Assembly: GCF_900107285.1 (NCBI RefSeq)
Contig: NZ_FNPK01000001.1
Span: forward strand, 186,001 to 250,000
DNA from: Acinetobacter kyonggiensis
Lineage (GTDB): Bacteria; Pseudomonadota; Gammaproteobacteria; Pseudomonadales; Moraxellaceae
Reading direction: 5' to 3'
DNA length: 64,000 nucleotides
Shown here in pieces: positions 38,679 to 47,300 of this stretch. Under the pieces are notes generated by a model. It saw nothing but the letters and a program-made list of their open reading frames with translations. It searched no databases and was not told the origin of the DNA. Position numbers and translations under genes: made by a program. Positions within the stretch are counted from its first letter, which is position 1; every line of letters begins with the position of its first letter.

Positions 38679-39512
38679 ATGAATAAAACATTTCTAAGCT
38701 TAATCGCAAGCACTATTATTTTAACTGGGTGTGCAACGACAAAATCAATTCAATATCCTGCTAAAGGTAGCAATACCACACTTTCTGTATCATCGGAACA
38801 AATCTCTGCGATGACAGAATCTGGTGGTGGTGATCACTTTATTGAAGGAAGTCAAATTACAGTTGGTGATGCAAGTAATGCACTTTCTAACCCTGCTTCA
38901 GGTATGTTTGGACTCATTGGCGTTGGTGTAGCTACAGCAATTGATAAAAAAATGAATGGATCTGCAATCTCTAAAAGTAATTTAAAACAAGCCATTAAAT
39001 TTGATGCAATAGTAAATAAAAAAATTACTTCTGCTTTGGAAAAAAACTCAACAGATACATCCCTTAAAATACTGGCATTAAATCAACCTTCTGATATTAA
39101 AATTGTTCCATTTGCACGACTTTCTTTTCGAGAAAAACCAGATGTAACAGCCACCTTTGGTCTTAAAGCTGAATTTAAAAATGCTGCTGATAATCATTCA
39201 TCTACAAAGCGCTTATATAATTACATCAGTCAAAAAAAGGCACCGTTAACAGAATGGGATGCAAATAATAATGCGATATTTTTTACTCAGACCAATGGTG
39301 CTTTCGATGCATTATCACAAGTCCTAGCTTTAGATATACAGCATCAATTAAACCTAGAAGCTGCCAGTGAAATAAAACAAAAGGAATGTAAATCAACAAC
39401 TGCGTGGGGTAATATTACTTTTATTGAAGCACCTGAAAAGCTATGTATCGGTGTATTAAAAAATAATAAAGGTAAAGTTTTCCAAAATATGGTCTTGGTA
39501 ATTGAACAGTAA
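38679..39512 (+). CDS. lipoprotein of unknown function
   Basis: 277-residue protein with a lipoprotein signal (MNKTFLSLIASTIILTGC, lipobox LTGC, lipidated Cys18). The mature part has a Gly-rich hydrophobic patch (ASGMFGLIGVGVATAIDKKM, residues ~72-91) and later mixed alpha/beta sequence with two cysteines near the C-terminus (KECKSTTAW, EKLCIGV) that could form a disulfide. I do not recognise a family. First of four consecutive small exported proteins on the plus strand between glyS and the 2-hydroxyacid dehydrogenase. Its AT content is high for the window. Confidence 0.72.
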   Translation: MNKTFLSLIASTIILTGCATTKSIQYPAKGSNTTLSVSSEQISAMTESGGGDHFIEGSQITVGDASNALSNPASGMFGLIGVGVATAIDKKMNGSAISKSNLKQAIKFDAIVNKKITSALEKNSTDTSLKILALNQPSDIKIVPFARLSFREKPDVTATFGLKAEFKNAADNHSSTKRLYNYISQKKAPLTEWDANNNAIFFTQTNGAFDALSQVLALDIQHQLNLEAASEIKQKECKSTTAWGNITFIEAPEKLCIGVLKNNKGKVFQNMVLVIEQ

Positions 39513-39685
39513 AATTTTTAATTTAGAGCATGAATAACAGTACTAAATCATAGCTATATTTAATGTATAGCTATGAAACTATAACAAGATAAAAACTCTA
39601 TTTTTCATCTAAAATATTTTCAGCGCTGGAAAAAAACAATTAAAGATGATAAAAAATAATTACTTATAATAATGGAATTAAAATA

Positions 39686-40042
39686 ATGTATAAGAAAATT
39701 CTTCTGTTCACTGCAATTACCTTAAACATTACTCATACACAGGCAAATACTGAACTGACTCGTACCGAAATTATAGTCAGTTCACCAGACACAGTTGCCA
39801 CCTACGACTGCGAAGGCCGTAATGTCACCATACCCGCACCAGATAGTACTATTAGACTCAAAGGAAACTGTCCTGTTGTGAATGTTATCGGACCTGACAC
39901 CACTGTATATGTTGAAGCTGTCAATAAAATTAGAATTTCTGGTCCAAATTCCAAGGTGTATTATAAACGCAGTTTACATCCCAGCCGTTTTGTACAAGTC
40001 AAAACCTATGGTTCAAGTAGTGCAGCCTATCAAGTCCGTTGA
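39686..40042 (+). CDS. DUF3060-type exported protein
   Basis: 118-residue protein with a signal peptide (MYKKILLFTAITLNI, cleaved near TQANTE). The mature chain is a short repetitive beta structure: YDCEGRNVTIPAPDSTIRLK, then GNCPVVNVIGPDTTVYVE and KIRISGPNSKVYYK. Each unit ends in a G/P-D/N-S/T turn, as in DUF3060 proteins, which look like a few turns of a right-handed beta solenoid. Two cysteines lie in the first two turns. Probably periplasmic; function unknown. Second of the four exported proteins. Confidence 0.75.
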   Translation: MYKKILLFTAITLNITHTQANTELTRTEIIVSSPDTVATYDCEGRNVTIPAPDSTIRLKGNCPVVNVIGPDTTVYVEAVNKIRISGPNSKVYYKRSLHPSRFVQVKTYGSSSAAYQVR

Positions 40043-40234
40043 ATTTAAAATCACTGAATGACGATATTCTGATAGCTAGATGATCTGATGTTTATAAATT
40101 CTCTCTTCCTAGACTTTAGTTTTTATGATCATCCATTTGACTTATTAATTATCTTTTTGAACTAGAAAAACTATAGGTATTTTTCCACCAATTTCATATA
40201 CTCAAACTAACAATACTCAACAAGAAAGAATATT

Positions 40235-40624
40235 ATGAAACTTAAAACTCTTATTTTGACTGGTCTTGCTAGCGTTGCCCTTACTGCATGTACATCTGCA
40301 CCCAAAATCCCACAACTTGAAACTGGCGTCCTACAAGAAGTAAAAAACTTAGACGTTTACCCAGACACCACCAATAACAAAGCCAAATTGACTAAATTCA
40401 GTGACAAATGCGTGATTGAATTTACTGGCAACCTAAAAGCAGGCAAAGCCGTAGAACAATGGTCATTTAAAAGTTTAACCCTTATTTCAGGCGGTTCTGC
40501 AAGTTTTGCAAAAGATGGTACAAGCACCGCAACCAATTTCGACCTACACGATGCAACGGTACAAAAGAACTTCCTTGCACTACGTAACTACTTTGCCAAA
40601 GAAGCACTCGCACAATGTGAATAA
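40235..40624 (+). CDS. small lipoprotein of unknown function
   Basis: 129-residue lipoprotein: MKLKTLILTGLASVALTAC with lipobox LTAC (Cys19). The mature part has two further cysteines (DKCVIEF and the C-terminal AQCE) likely to pair, and alternating strands with a C-terminal helix (VQKNFLALRNYFAKEALAQ). No family recognised. Followed by a wobble-rich terminator hairpin. Third of the exported-protein group. Confidence 0.7.
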   Translation: MKLKTLILTGLASVALTACTSAPKIPQLETGVLQEVKNLDVYPDTTNNKAKLTKFSDKCVIEFTGNLKAGKAVEQWSFKSLTLISGGSASFAKDGTSTATNFDLHDATVQKNFLALRNYFAKEALAQCE

Positions 40625-40645
40625 TTGGTTTCTGATGCAGCACTA

Positions 40646-40683
40646 AAAGCTCTCTTTTTTATAGAAAATGGGGGCTTTTTTTA
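40646..40683 (+). terminator. terminator after the small lipoprotein gene
   Basis: AAAAGCTCTC and GGGGGCTTTTTTT form a stem with several G-T wobbles around a ~15-base loop, followed by a T-run. Confidence 0.6.
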
Positions 40684-40831
40684 TTACGCCATTCACACTG
40701 TAGCAGTAAATGTATAAGCCTGTTGTAAGGCTGTATCAATTTCAGCATATTTTTGTTTAACCGCTTCATTCGCGATTACAATAAATCTAGAACGTAGATG
40801 ATTGCGACAATGAAAAGGAATAAATACCGAT

Positions 40832-41329
40832 ATGAAACTGATGAAAACAGCGCTATTGAGCAGTGTAATTTTAACCTCCACTTGCCTTTTTATCCAAACT
40901 ACATCGGCAGCAGAAACAACGCCAGCAACTAAAACAGCACCTGCTTATGGCGACAACCCGAATATCTTTAAAGTGTTGGGATATAAGGCGCAACAAGCTG
41001 CACAAAATACAGCGGATAAAGTCGATCATGCAGCGCAAAAAGGCATCGCCAAAGTAAAACCTAAAGTGGATAATGCTTGGGAAGAAAGCAAAGTACGGGC
41101 AACTGAAACATCCGTGCTTGCAAAAGAAAAATCTCAACAAGCAGCAGCAACCGTTAACAAAAAAATAAATGAGACCAAGGATGCTGTCATCGGCAGCCCA
41201 AATACACAGCCTGCACCCATTATTTCACACCCTTTAAGCCAGTCATCTAGCAGTATTGAATCTGTACCTGCTCCAACACCGACAACAGAAGCACCGCAGA
41301 CACCAAGCAAAGGCAGCATAAATTTATAA
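40832..41329 (+). CDS. exported helix-rich, Ala/Lys/Thr-rich protein
   Basis: 165-residue protein with a signal peptide (MKLMKTALLSSVILTSTCLF, cleaved near TSAAET). The centre (residues ~50-118) is a charged amphipathic helix region of repeated AAQ/KxK/ATE type, like small periplasmic stress or lipoprotein-like coiled coils. The C-terminal ~45 residues are Pro/Ser/Thr-rich and disordered. No family is recognised. Fourth of the exported-protein series. Confidence 0.65.
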   Translation: MKLMKTALLSSVILTSTCLFIQTTSAAETTPATKTAPAYGDNPNIFKVLGYKAQQAAQNTADKVDHAAQKGIAKVKPKVDNAWEESKVRATETSVLAKEKSQQAAATVNKKINETKDAVIGSPNTQPAPIISHPLSQSSSSIESVPAPTPTTEAPQTPSKGSINL

Positions 41330-41374
41330 TATATCCCCTCTCTTATTTTGAGAGAGCAATACGCAGAATGTCGG

Positions 41375-42328
41375 TTAATTCACTTGTCGAATCGGCTGAC
41401 CTGCTTTAAAAGCCGTAACATTGTCCACCATCTGCTGCACTATACGTTGACGTGCATCTACACTGCCCCATGCACTATGTGGCGTAACAATTAAGTTAGG
41501 AAGATGAGAATCTAACAAGACATTGCCCTCTTTCGGGGGTTCAACCGTCAATACATCAGTCGCTGCACCTGCAATTTTGCCTTGAACTAAGGCATCAGCA
41601 AGGTCTGCTTCATTGACAATTCCGCCACGTGCACAGTTAATGAGAAATGCACTCGGTTTCATTGCATCAAAGGCCTTGGCATCAATCAAGTCACGAGTAT
41701 CTTCTGTTAATGGACAATGCAGACTGAGGAAATCGACTTGTGGCAATAATGCTGTAAAAGGAATACGACTGCTATCGCTCGGACGGTTTGGCAAAGAGCC
41801 CACTAAAACCTTCATGCCAAAGGCTTCGGCTAATTTGGCCACCGCTTGCCCCAATTCACCATAACCCAAAACCCCTAAAGTTTTACCTTCCAGTTCAACA
41901 ATGGGGAAATCTAACAAACAGAAAATGGGTGATTTATTCCATTGTCCTTGCTGCACCGCACGATCATATTGAAGCAATGAGGTTGCTAAAGCCAACATTA
42001 AAGTTAAGGTATGCTGAGCCACAGCAGAAGTGCCATAGCCCTGACAATTACACACCACAATGCCCTGCGCACGTGCTTGAACTAGGTCAATATTATTGGT
42101 GCCTGTTGCAGAAATTAAAATCAGTTTCAAATTCGGACATTGTTGAATGGTTGCTGCATCGACTATCACTTTATTGCTCATGATGACATCTGCATATTGC
42201 ACACGCTCTAATAACTGCGCTTGGCTGGTACTTGGATATAAACTTAACGCGTCAAAACTGGCCTCTAATGCACTCAAATCCAAATCATGTTGATCCAGTG
42301 ATTCATAATCTAAAAATACGGCTTTCAT
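41375..42328 (-). CDS. D-2-hydroxyacid dehydrogenase (glycerate dehydrogenase/hydroxypyruvate reductase-like)
   Basis: NAD(P)-dependent oxidoreductase of the D-isomer-specific 2-hydroxyacid family. From the ATG at 42328 (AAGGA 8 bases upstream; the TTG at 42331 is an alternative) it is 317 residues. The Rossmann motif GVLGYGELGQAV lies in the middle. The substrate-binding Arg is in NCARGGIVNE, the catalytic His in TPHSAWGS, and the Glu in LTVEPP. The N-terminal LDYESLD and overall length resemble HprA-type glycerate dehydrogenases. The exact substrate is inferred. Confidence 0.87.
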   Translation of the reverse strand: MKAVFLDYESLDQHDLDLSALEASFDALSLYPSTSQAQLLERVQYADVIMSNKVIVDAATIQQCPNLKLILISATGTNNIDLVQARAQGIVVCNCQGYGTSAVAQHTLTLMLALATSLLQYDRAVQQGQWNKSPIFCLLDFPIVELEGKTLGVLGYGELGQAVAKLAEAFGMKVLVGSLPNRPSDSSRIPFTALLPQVDFLSLHCPLTEDTRDLIDAKAFDAMKPSAFLINCARGGIVNEADLADALVQGKIAGAATDVLTVEPPKEGNVLLDSHLPNLIVTPHSAWGSVDARQRIVQQMVDNVTAFKAGQPIRQVN

Positions 42329-42430
42329 CAAGCATTCCTTGGCTAATTTTAAAAGAAATCTACAAATTCATTTTAGAGATTCAAAGCCAACTTTGTCATA
42401 TTTTTCAACTCAATTTAAACACTTGTTATG

Positions 42431-42454
42431 AAAAACCCACTATTTAGTGGGTTT
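42431..42454 (-). terminator. terminator overlapping the 3' end of the small membrane protein gene
   Basis: AAAAACCCACTA and TAGTGGGTTT form a compact hairpin with the U-tract on the minus strand. The stem includes the TAG stop and last codons of the minus-strand gene, so coding and termination signals overlap. Confidence 0.75.
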
Positions 42455-42637
42455 ATTCATATGGACTTGGATAGACTTGCGTATTTGGCTAAACACATAC
42501 ATTGCTAAAGCGAAAACCAAAAGCAATCCGCTGCCCATAATGATATACGAGCTATCAGGAATCTGGGCAAATGCATAGGAAGGTAGCAATAGAGCGAGTA
42601 TGGCTAAAAGCACAGTCGGTATAAAATCATGTTTCAT
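42440..42637 (-). CDS. small membrane protein
   Basis: 65-residue protein with an N-terminal hydrophobic signal (MKHDFIPTVLLAILALLLPS, ending YAFAQ) and a second hydrophobic helix (YIIMGSGLLLVFALAMYVF) followed by a basic tail. The pattern suits a cleaved signal plus one transmembrane segment with the tail in the cytoplasm. Its own terminator overlaps its end, which supports a real gene. No family recognised. Confidence 0.62.
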   Translation of the reverse strand: MKHDFIPTVLLAILALLLPSYAFAQIPDSSYIIMGSGLLLVFALAMYVFSQIRKSIQVHMNKPTK

Positions 42638-42791
42638 CCTAAAGCACCCTTTATTGTTTATTCTTCGATATTTAGCAAATTGAACTTGCCTTATATTTTC
42701 TATCTTAGACCGATTAAAATATAAAGCAAGTGGTCAAAAATCAGACTAAAGTCGAGTTTATTTTAAACAATAACAAGCTACTCAATCATGC

Positions 42792-44063
42792 TTAAGGATG
42801 AAACGGTTGAGTCACGAATTGAGCCGTTTCAGGCGTGTCTTCAATAAAGTCATGACTGCCATATTCATTATTATTTAAGTTTAAATGCTTATAACTGAGC
42901 ACATAAAAATCACTATATTTTTTCATTACAATCGGGTGCATGCCTGCTGTTAAAGGCTCGTGTTCTTTAAATAATTTTATGACGTGGCGATCATTCATCG
43001 CCACCACGTAGCGTTCATCATTTAAAGTAATTTGTACCAAAGCACTACCCTTAGCAAAAATTGGAATCAAAAATTTATGATTTAAAGCAATCGCACTGGC
43101 GGCATAGCTTTCAATTTTTTGGCTAATCACATTAAACACCAAGCCATGACCAAACGAGTCAAGTAACTGGCTGCGGTTTTCCTGCGGTAAATTGACCTGT
43201 ATACCCAGTTTCATTAAATCTTGCTGACTGACTTGCTTATTACTCAACAATTCTCTTAATAACTGTTGTTTCAACTTTGCATCAAAAAACTGATTATCGA
43301 GCTGTAAGTCATTGTTAATTAAAATTGAACCCAAAGCATTTTTATGGCGTGGCAATAAATTTTCAATCACTTTACGGTAATAAAACTTACTGTTCTTTTT
43401 GACCTGACGAATCTTTTTATAAAAGTAAGTGGCATCAAAATCATGCAACAGAAAGTCATGTAATAATTCTGAACTAGCCAGTACCGCAATGGCATCATGC
43501 CCAGTAAAAGGTAAATTCAAGGTATGAATGTGCGGTAACACTTGTTCGAGCTTTACATATTGCGCACGATCTTCTGGACAATACGGATCATAAACCACAA
43601 TGTATTCACGCTCAGCAGAAACATCTTGCGGCTGAATTTGCATGTTGGCATTCAGTTCCGCGTGAAAGAACATGTTATAACGCGGGTCTTCAACATCGTC
43701 AGGATTAATTGAATACTGTGGCACGAGGGCAACCACACGTTTTAAATCGAGCAAATTCGAATATTTAATCGCGGCATAACCGCCCATTGAACCGCCATAA
43801 CCAATACGGGTTTTAAATGGGGCAATCAGCTCTTGAATTTCGGCAAACATCTGGCGCATTGAGCTTTCAGGAAACCACGATTTCTGCTTCGGCATAATGC
43901 CAATGACATTAAAATCATATTTAGAAAGTGACTTTTCAGCATTAATCGACAATCCTTTGGCACGCGTAATTAAGTCACCAAAAGAGAAAATCAATTCATC
44001 CGATGAGCCTCTTAAAAAAATGACCCGAATTTGTTCGTCTTCAAAAATAATGTGTTTATCCAT
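42792..44063 (-). CDS. alpha/beta-hydrolase-like protein of unknown role
   Basis: 423 residues from the ATG at 44063; a GTG at 44069 is an alternative. The N-terminal ~200 residues resemble a serine hydrolase: nucleophile elbow YGGSMGGYAA, an acid in VVYDPYCPEDRAQY and a candidate catalytic His in FTGHDAIA. The C-terminal half (residues ~215-420) is a separate helical plus beta region with a KKIRQVKKNSKFYYRK basic patch and no recognised domain. No signal peptide. I know no characterised homologue by sight; the two-domain build is unusual for a simple esterase. Monocistronic. Confidence 0.7.
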   Translation of the reverse strand: MDKHIIFEDEQIRVIFLRGSSDELIFSFGDLITRAKGLSINAEKSLSKYDFNVIGIMPKQKSWFPESSMRQMFAEIQELIAPFKTRIGYGGSMGGYAAIKYSNLLDLKRVVALVPQYSINPDDVEDPRYNMFFHAELNANMQIQPQDVSAEREYIVVYDPYCPEDRAQYVKLEQVLPHIHTLNLPFTGHDAIAVLASSELLHDFLLHDFDATYFYKKIRQVKKNSKFYYRKVIENLLPRHKNALGSILINNDLQLDNQFFDAKLKQQLLRELLSNKQVSQQDLMKLGIQVNLPQENRSQLLDSFGHGLVFNVISQKIESYAASAIALNHKFLIPIFAKGSALVQITLNDERYVVAMNDRHVIKLFKEHEPLTAGMHPIVMKKYSDFYVLSYKHLNLNNNEYGSHDFIEDTPETAQFVTQPFHP

Positions 44064-44185
44064 TTCCACACCGAAGCAAATCGGCCCTTGTTTTTAGAGT
44101 CAATAAAACAAATAGACAGTGTGCCTATTTACCAAAAGCCAATATGTTATTTTATAGATGCTCAGAAGATTAAAAAGCGCAAAAT

Positions 44186-44968
44186 ATGACACAATCACTA
44201 CATCCAGCCGCTCAAAAAGGCTTCAGTTCAGCAGCAGAACTCTATCAACAGGTTCGCCCCAGTTATCCACAAGACATCGTACATTGGTTGCAAGATCAGC
44301 TCCAACTTGACGAAAAATCACAGGTAATTGATCTCGGTTCGGGTACTGGCAAATTCTTACCTTACTTACAACAGATCACAAAACACATTACCGCAATTGA
44401 ACCAATTCAGGAAATGTTGGCACAATTACAAAGCGCCTATCCAGACGTTCAAACACTGCAAGCATCGAGCGAGCAGCTGCCCTTAAGCAGACATAGCCTT
44501 GATGCTGTCATCTGCGCACAATCATTTCACTGGTTTGCCAATCTTGAAACATTACAGCAAATTCATCACGTGCTCAAACCTACTGGACATTTGGCTCTGA
44601 TTTGGAATCAACGTGATATTCAGGTCGATTGGGTCAAAGCCCTCGCGGATATGATTGCACCTTTGGAGGGTAACACACCTCGTTATCATAGTGGTCAATG
44701 GAAAAAGGTCTTTGAGCAGCAAACATTGTTTCAACTGGATCATGTACAGACCTTTCAACAAGCACATAAAGGTACTGTGGAAAATGTCGTTGCTAAACGC
44801 TTACTTTCCACCAGTTTTATTGCCGCAATGCCAGAACACGAACAGCAACAGTTAAAAGCCCAATTTGAACAGATTGTTTTCAAGTACACTGGAAAACAAG
44901 CTCAAGATGAAATTGCTTTTCCCTATTTAACCTATGCTTATGACTTTAAAAAAATTGATTCGCAATAA
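44186..44968 (+). CDS. class I SAM-dependent methyltransferase
   Basis: 260-residue cytoplasmic methyltransferase. SAM motif I is VIDLGSGTGKFLPYL (residues ~50-64), with AIEPIQEML as the acidic motif II and DAVICAQSFHWF as post-II. This is the methyltransf_11/UbiE-like type. The first residues (AAQKGFSSAAELYQQVRPSY) are common in a group annotated only as methyltransferase. The substrate is unknown. The stop lies just before the start of a lipoprotein gene, with which it is likely co-transcribed. Confidence 0.86.
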   Translation: MTQSLHPAAQKGFSSAAELYQQVRPSYPQDIVHWLQDQLQLDEKSQVIDLGSGTGKFLPYLQQITKHITAIEPIQEMLAQLQSAYPDVQTLQASSEQLPLSRHSLDAVICAQSFHWFANLETLQQIHHVLKPTGHLALIWNQRDIQVDWVKALADMIAPLEGNTPRYHSGQWKKVFEQQTLFQLDHVQTFQQAHKGTVENVVAKRLLSTSFIAAMPEHEQQQLKAQFEQIVFKYTGKQAQDEIAFPYLTYAYDFKKIDSQ

Positions 44969-44978
44969 AGGAATGATC

Positions 44979-45563
44979 ATGAAAAAATTTCAAATGAAAC
45001 AATTGGGTTTTCCTCTTTTACTCTGTTCAAGCTTGCTAATCAGTGCTTGTGATAACAGTAAAAATGCCACCGACCAAAACGATAAAATTCAACCTGAAGA
45101 TAAAGTCATGCAGGAGTTGATTACTGAACCAGTGAAAGCTTTTGAAAAAACGCCAAATGATCAACATGATATTGCCTTACTGACCGACTTTGATCAGCGC
45201 TTTACCCAAATGAGCGATGACATGGAAGATGAACTAAGCAAAATGCGAGAAGCAGGTTCACTGACCAATGAATTTGCCCATCAGCGAAAACGGGACAATA
45301 TTCAGTCGGCACTCAACATGTTGAAAGAACTGGATTTAAAAACGGCGCAAGGTCGCTATATTCAAGGCTTGATTGCAGAATATTGGCAAATACAAGCCAA
45401 GCTTTATAATGAGAACAAAGAACCAAAAGCAGCAGAGATGAAAAAATCAGAGGATCAAGACAAAGGCTTAGGTGAGTTTTTACATGCGCAAGAACAGCTT
45501 GAACATTGGCAATCGCAATATCCTGAAATGACACCATCTGAAGCAACAAAATCAGCCCCATAA
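44979..45563 (+). CDS. lipoprotein of unknown function
   Basis: I place the start at the ATG at 44979 (194 residues), with AAGGA 7 bases upstream; the frame extends back to 44934 within the methyltransferase gene. The signal (MKKFQMKQLGFPLLLCSSLL) ends in lipobox ISAC with an Asp at +2, which may keep it in the inner membrane. The mature part is charged and helical with long coiled-coil-like stretches (EDELSKMREAGSLTNEFAHQ) and no further cysteines. No family recognised. Confidence 0.68.
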   Translation: MKKFQMKQLGFPLLLCSSLLISACDNSKNATDQNDKIQPEDKVMQELITEPVKAFEKTPNDQHDIALLTDFDQRFTQMSDDMEDELSKMREAGSLTNEFAHQRKRDNIQSALNMLKELDLKTAQGRYIQGLIAEYWQIQAKLYNENKEPKAAEMKKSEDQDKGLGEFLHAQEQLEHWQSQYPEMTPSEATKSAP

Positions 45564-45587
45564 AAAAGGGATCATTTGATCCCTTTG
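45562..45587. terminator. bidirectional terminator between lipoprotein and GFA genes
   Basis: AAAAGGGATCA, TT, TGATCCCTTT hairpin. The A-run at 45562-45567 gives a good U-tract for the minus-strand GFA gene; the plus-strand T-run is short. Confidence 0.7.
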
Positions 45588-45606
45588 AGTAGCTAATAGC
45601 GAAACA

Positions 45607-46038
45607 TTATGGGCGTTCAGCATATTGCGGCAAAGTATCGCAAATGGTGTCCCATTCCGCTTTAGAGGCCACAAAAATATGCTGTGTTGGCGCTTGTGTC
45701 AGTGCTGTATCCAATGTGCCGATACGTAAACGGTAGACATCAGGTGTTTCCGCTTTAATACTAATGATCGGTGAGCCGCAATCGGCACAGAAACAACGCT
45801 GTGTAGTGGCTGTCGATTGAAACTTTTTCAATAAATGCTCACCTTGTACAATTTTAAAATCTGCTTTTTGAATGGGTGCATTGGTTGCAAAAGCAGTGCC
45901 ATTGGCTTTGCGGCACTTTCGGCAATGACATTCCACAATGTCACCAATTTCACCTTGAATTTCATAGCGCAGACCGCCACACAAACAACTTCCTGTATAT
46001 CGACTTTCTTCAGCCATAAACGACTTCATTTTTATCAT
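45607..46038 (-). CDS. GFA/CENP-V domain protein
   Basis: 143-residue zinc-binding protein of the GFA (glutathione-dependent formaldehyde-activating enzyme) fold. Zinc ligands appear as GSCLCGGLRYE, CHCRKCRKANG and CFCADCGSPI, the usual CxC...CxC/CxxC...CxxC arrangement. Despite the family name, most members have no proven formaldehyde activity. The start at 46038 or an internal ATG at 46017 (MAEESRYTG) is possible; neither has a clear ribosome site. Confidence 0.85.
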   Translation of the reverse strand: MIKMKSFMAEESRYTGSCLCGGLRYEIQGEIGDIVECHCRKCRKANGTAFATNAPIQKADFKIVQGEHLLKKFQSTATTQRCFCADCGSPIISIKAETPDVYRLRIGTLDTALTQAPTQHIFVASKAEWDTICDTLPQYAERP

Positions 46039-46090
46039 GAGGGAGTTTTTAAGCTAGCATATTTCTGATCATGCTTCAAAAAATCGCCAA

Positions 46091-47293
46091 CTATTGTTGC
46101 GTAGAAAGATAGTTTTGCACACCCTCAGCTGCGGCACGACCAGTTGCAAAACAAGCAGTCAGTAAATAACCGCCCGTCGGTGCATCCCAATCCAACATTT
46201 CCCCACAACAAAAGACCTGTGGATTCGAACGTAATTGTAGTTGTTCAGTCAGTACGTCGCGCTTTATTCCGCCAGCACAGCTAATGGCTTCTTCTATGGG
46301 GCGAAAACCACTGATGGCAATCCGCAGATGTTTGACCTTTTGCGCCAGCACCAAAGGATCATTCCACAGCACTTTGGCAACCAATTCACGGACTAAACTG
46401 GCTTTGGCTGAATCCAAGCCAGCCTTACGCCAGACATTGCTGAGCGACTGTTTTTTACTGGGTTGTAATTTTTGGGCTAATTGCGCAATGGTTTGATCGG
46501 GCAGTAAATCCAAATATAGCTGCATCGTCTGACCATTTTTCACTTGCTCACGCAATGCACGGCCCTGCTTATAGATCAAACCACTTTCTAAACCATAATG
46601 GCTAATCACAATATCACCCATGGTTTTGGTTTGATCATCCACCCATGCTTCAACCCGTTTTAACGGCTGACCGAAAACAGGTTGCATAAACTTAGACCAC
46701 TGATGCTCAACGCCTGCATTGCTGGCTTGAAAAGCTTCAATTTCACCCTGTGCCAACCATTGCTGCCATGCACCATCACTGCCTAATTTTGACCAAGACA
46801 CCGCACCGCAAGCCAGCACGATTGCATCAAAACTCTGTACTGTAACCTGTTCACTCACTAAGTCCTTGACCGTCAGTGCCGCTGCATTTAAGTCTAAACA
46901 CTGATGCCGATAATGAAACTGAATACCCTGTTGCTGCAAGCGTTTCAGCCATGCACGCAATAAAGGGGCAGCTTTCATTTCAATCGGGAAAACCCGCCCA
47001 GATGAACCAATATAGGATTCAATGCCCAAATCTTTCATCCAGCTTTGAATCCAGACGGCATCCCACTGTCTCACCCACGGTTCAAGCCACTCTGCTTGAT
47101 CATAGCGCTCAATAAATTGGGCCACAGGTTCAGCATGGGAAATATTTAACCCTGTTTTACCTGCCATTAAAAACTTACGCGCAGCCGAAGGTTTCTGTTC
47201 ATAAACATGCACCTCATAATCGGACTGAGTTAAAACTTCCGCAGCCATGAGACCCGCAGGGCCAGCACCAATAATTGCAACACGCTTTTTCAT
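46091..47293 (-). CDS. HI0933/BaiN-like FAD-dependent oxidoreductase
   Basis: 400-residue flavoprotein with the dinucleotide fold VAIIGAGPAGLMAAEVL at residues 5-21, the FAD-contacting GKTGLNIS, and a C-terminal GEMLDWDAPTGGYLLTACFATG. These match the HI0933-like/TIGR03862 group of 'aminoacetone oxidase family' flavoproteins. Substrate unknown. It is encoded 7 bases after the TrmB-like methyltransferase gene on the same strand, so the two are probably co-expressed. Confidence 0.85.
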   Translation of the reverse strand: MKKRVAIIGAGPAGLMAAEVLTQSDYEVHVYEQKPSAARKFLMAGKTGLNISHAEPVAQFIERYDQAEWLEPWVRQWDAVWIQSWMKDLGIESYIGSSGRVFPIEMKAAPLLRAWLKRLQQQGIQFHYRHQCLDLNAAALTVKDLVSEQVTVQSFDAIVLACGAVSWSKLGSDGAWQQWLAQGEIEAFQASNAGVEHQWSKFMQPVFGQPLKRVEAWVDDQTKTMGDIVISHYGLESGLIYKQGRALREQVKNGQTMQLYLDLLPDQTIAQLAQKLQPSKKQSLSNVWRKAGLDSAKASLVRELVAKVLWNDPLVLAQKVKHLRIAISGFRPIEEAISCAGGIKRDVLTEQLQLRSNPQVFCCGEMLDWDAPTGGYLLTACFATGRAAAEGVQNYLSTQQ

Positions 47294-47300
47294 GACTCAC

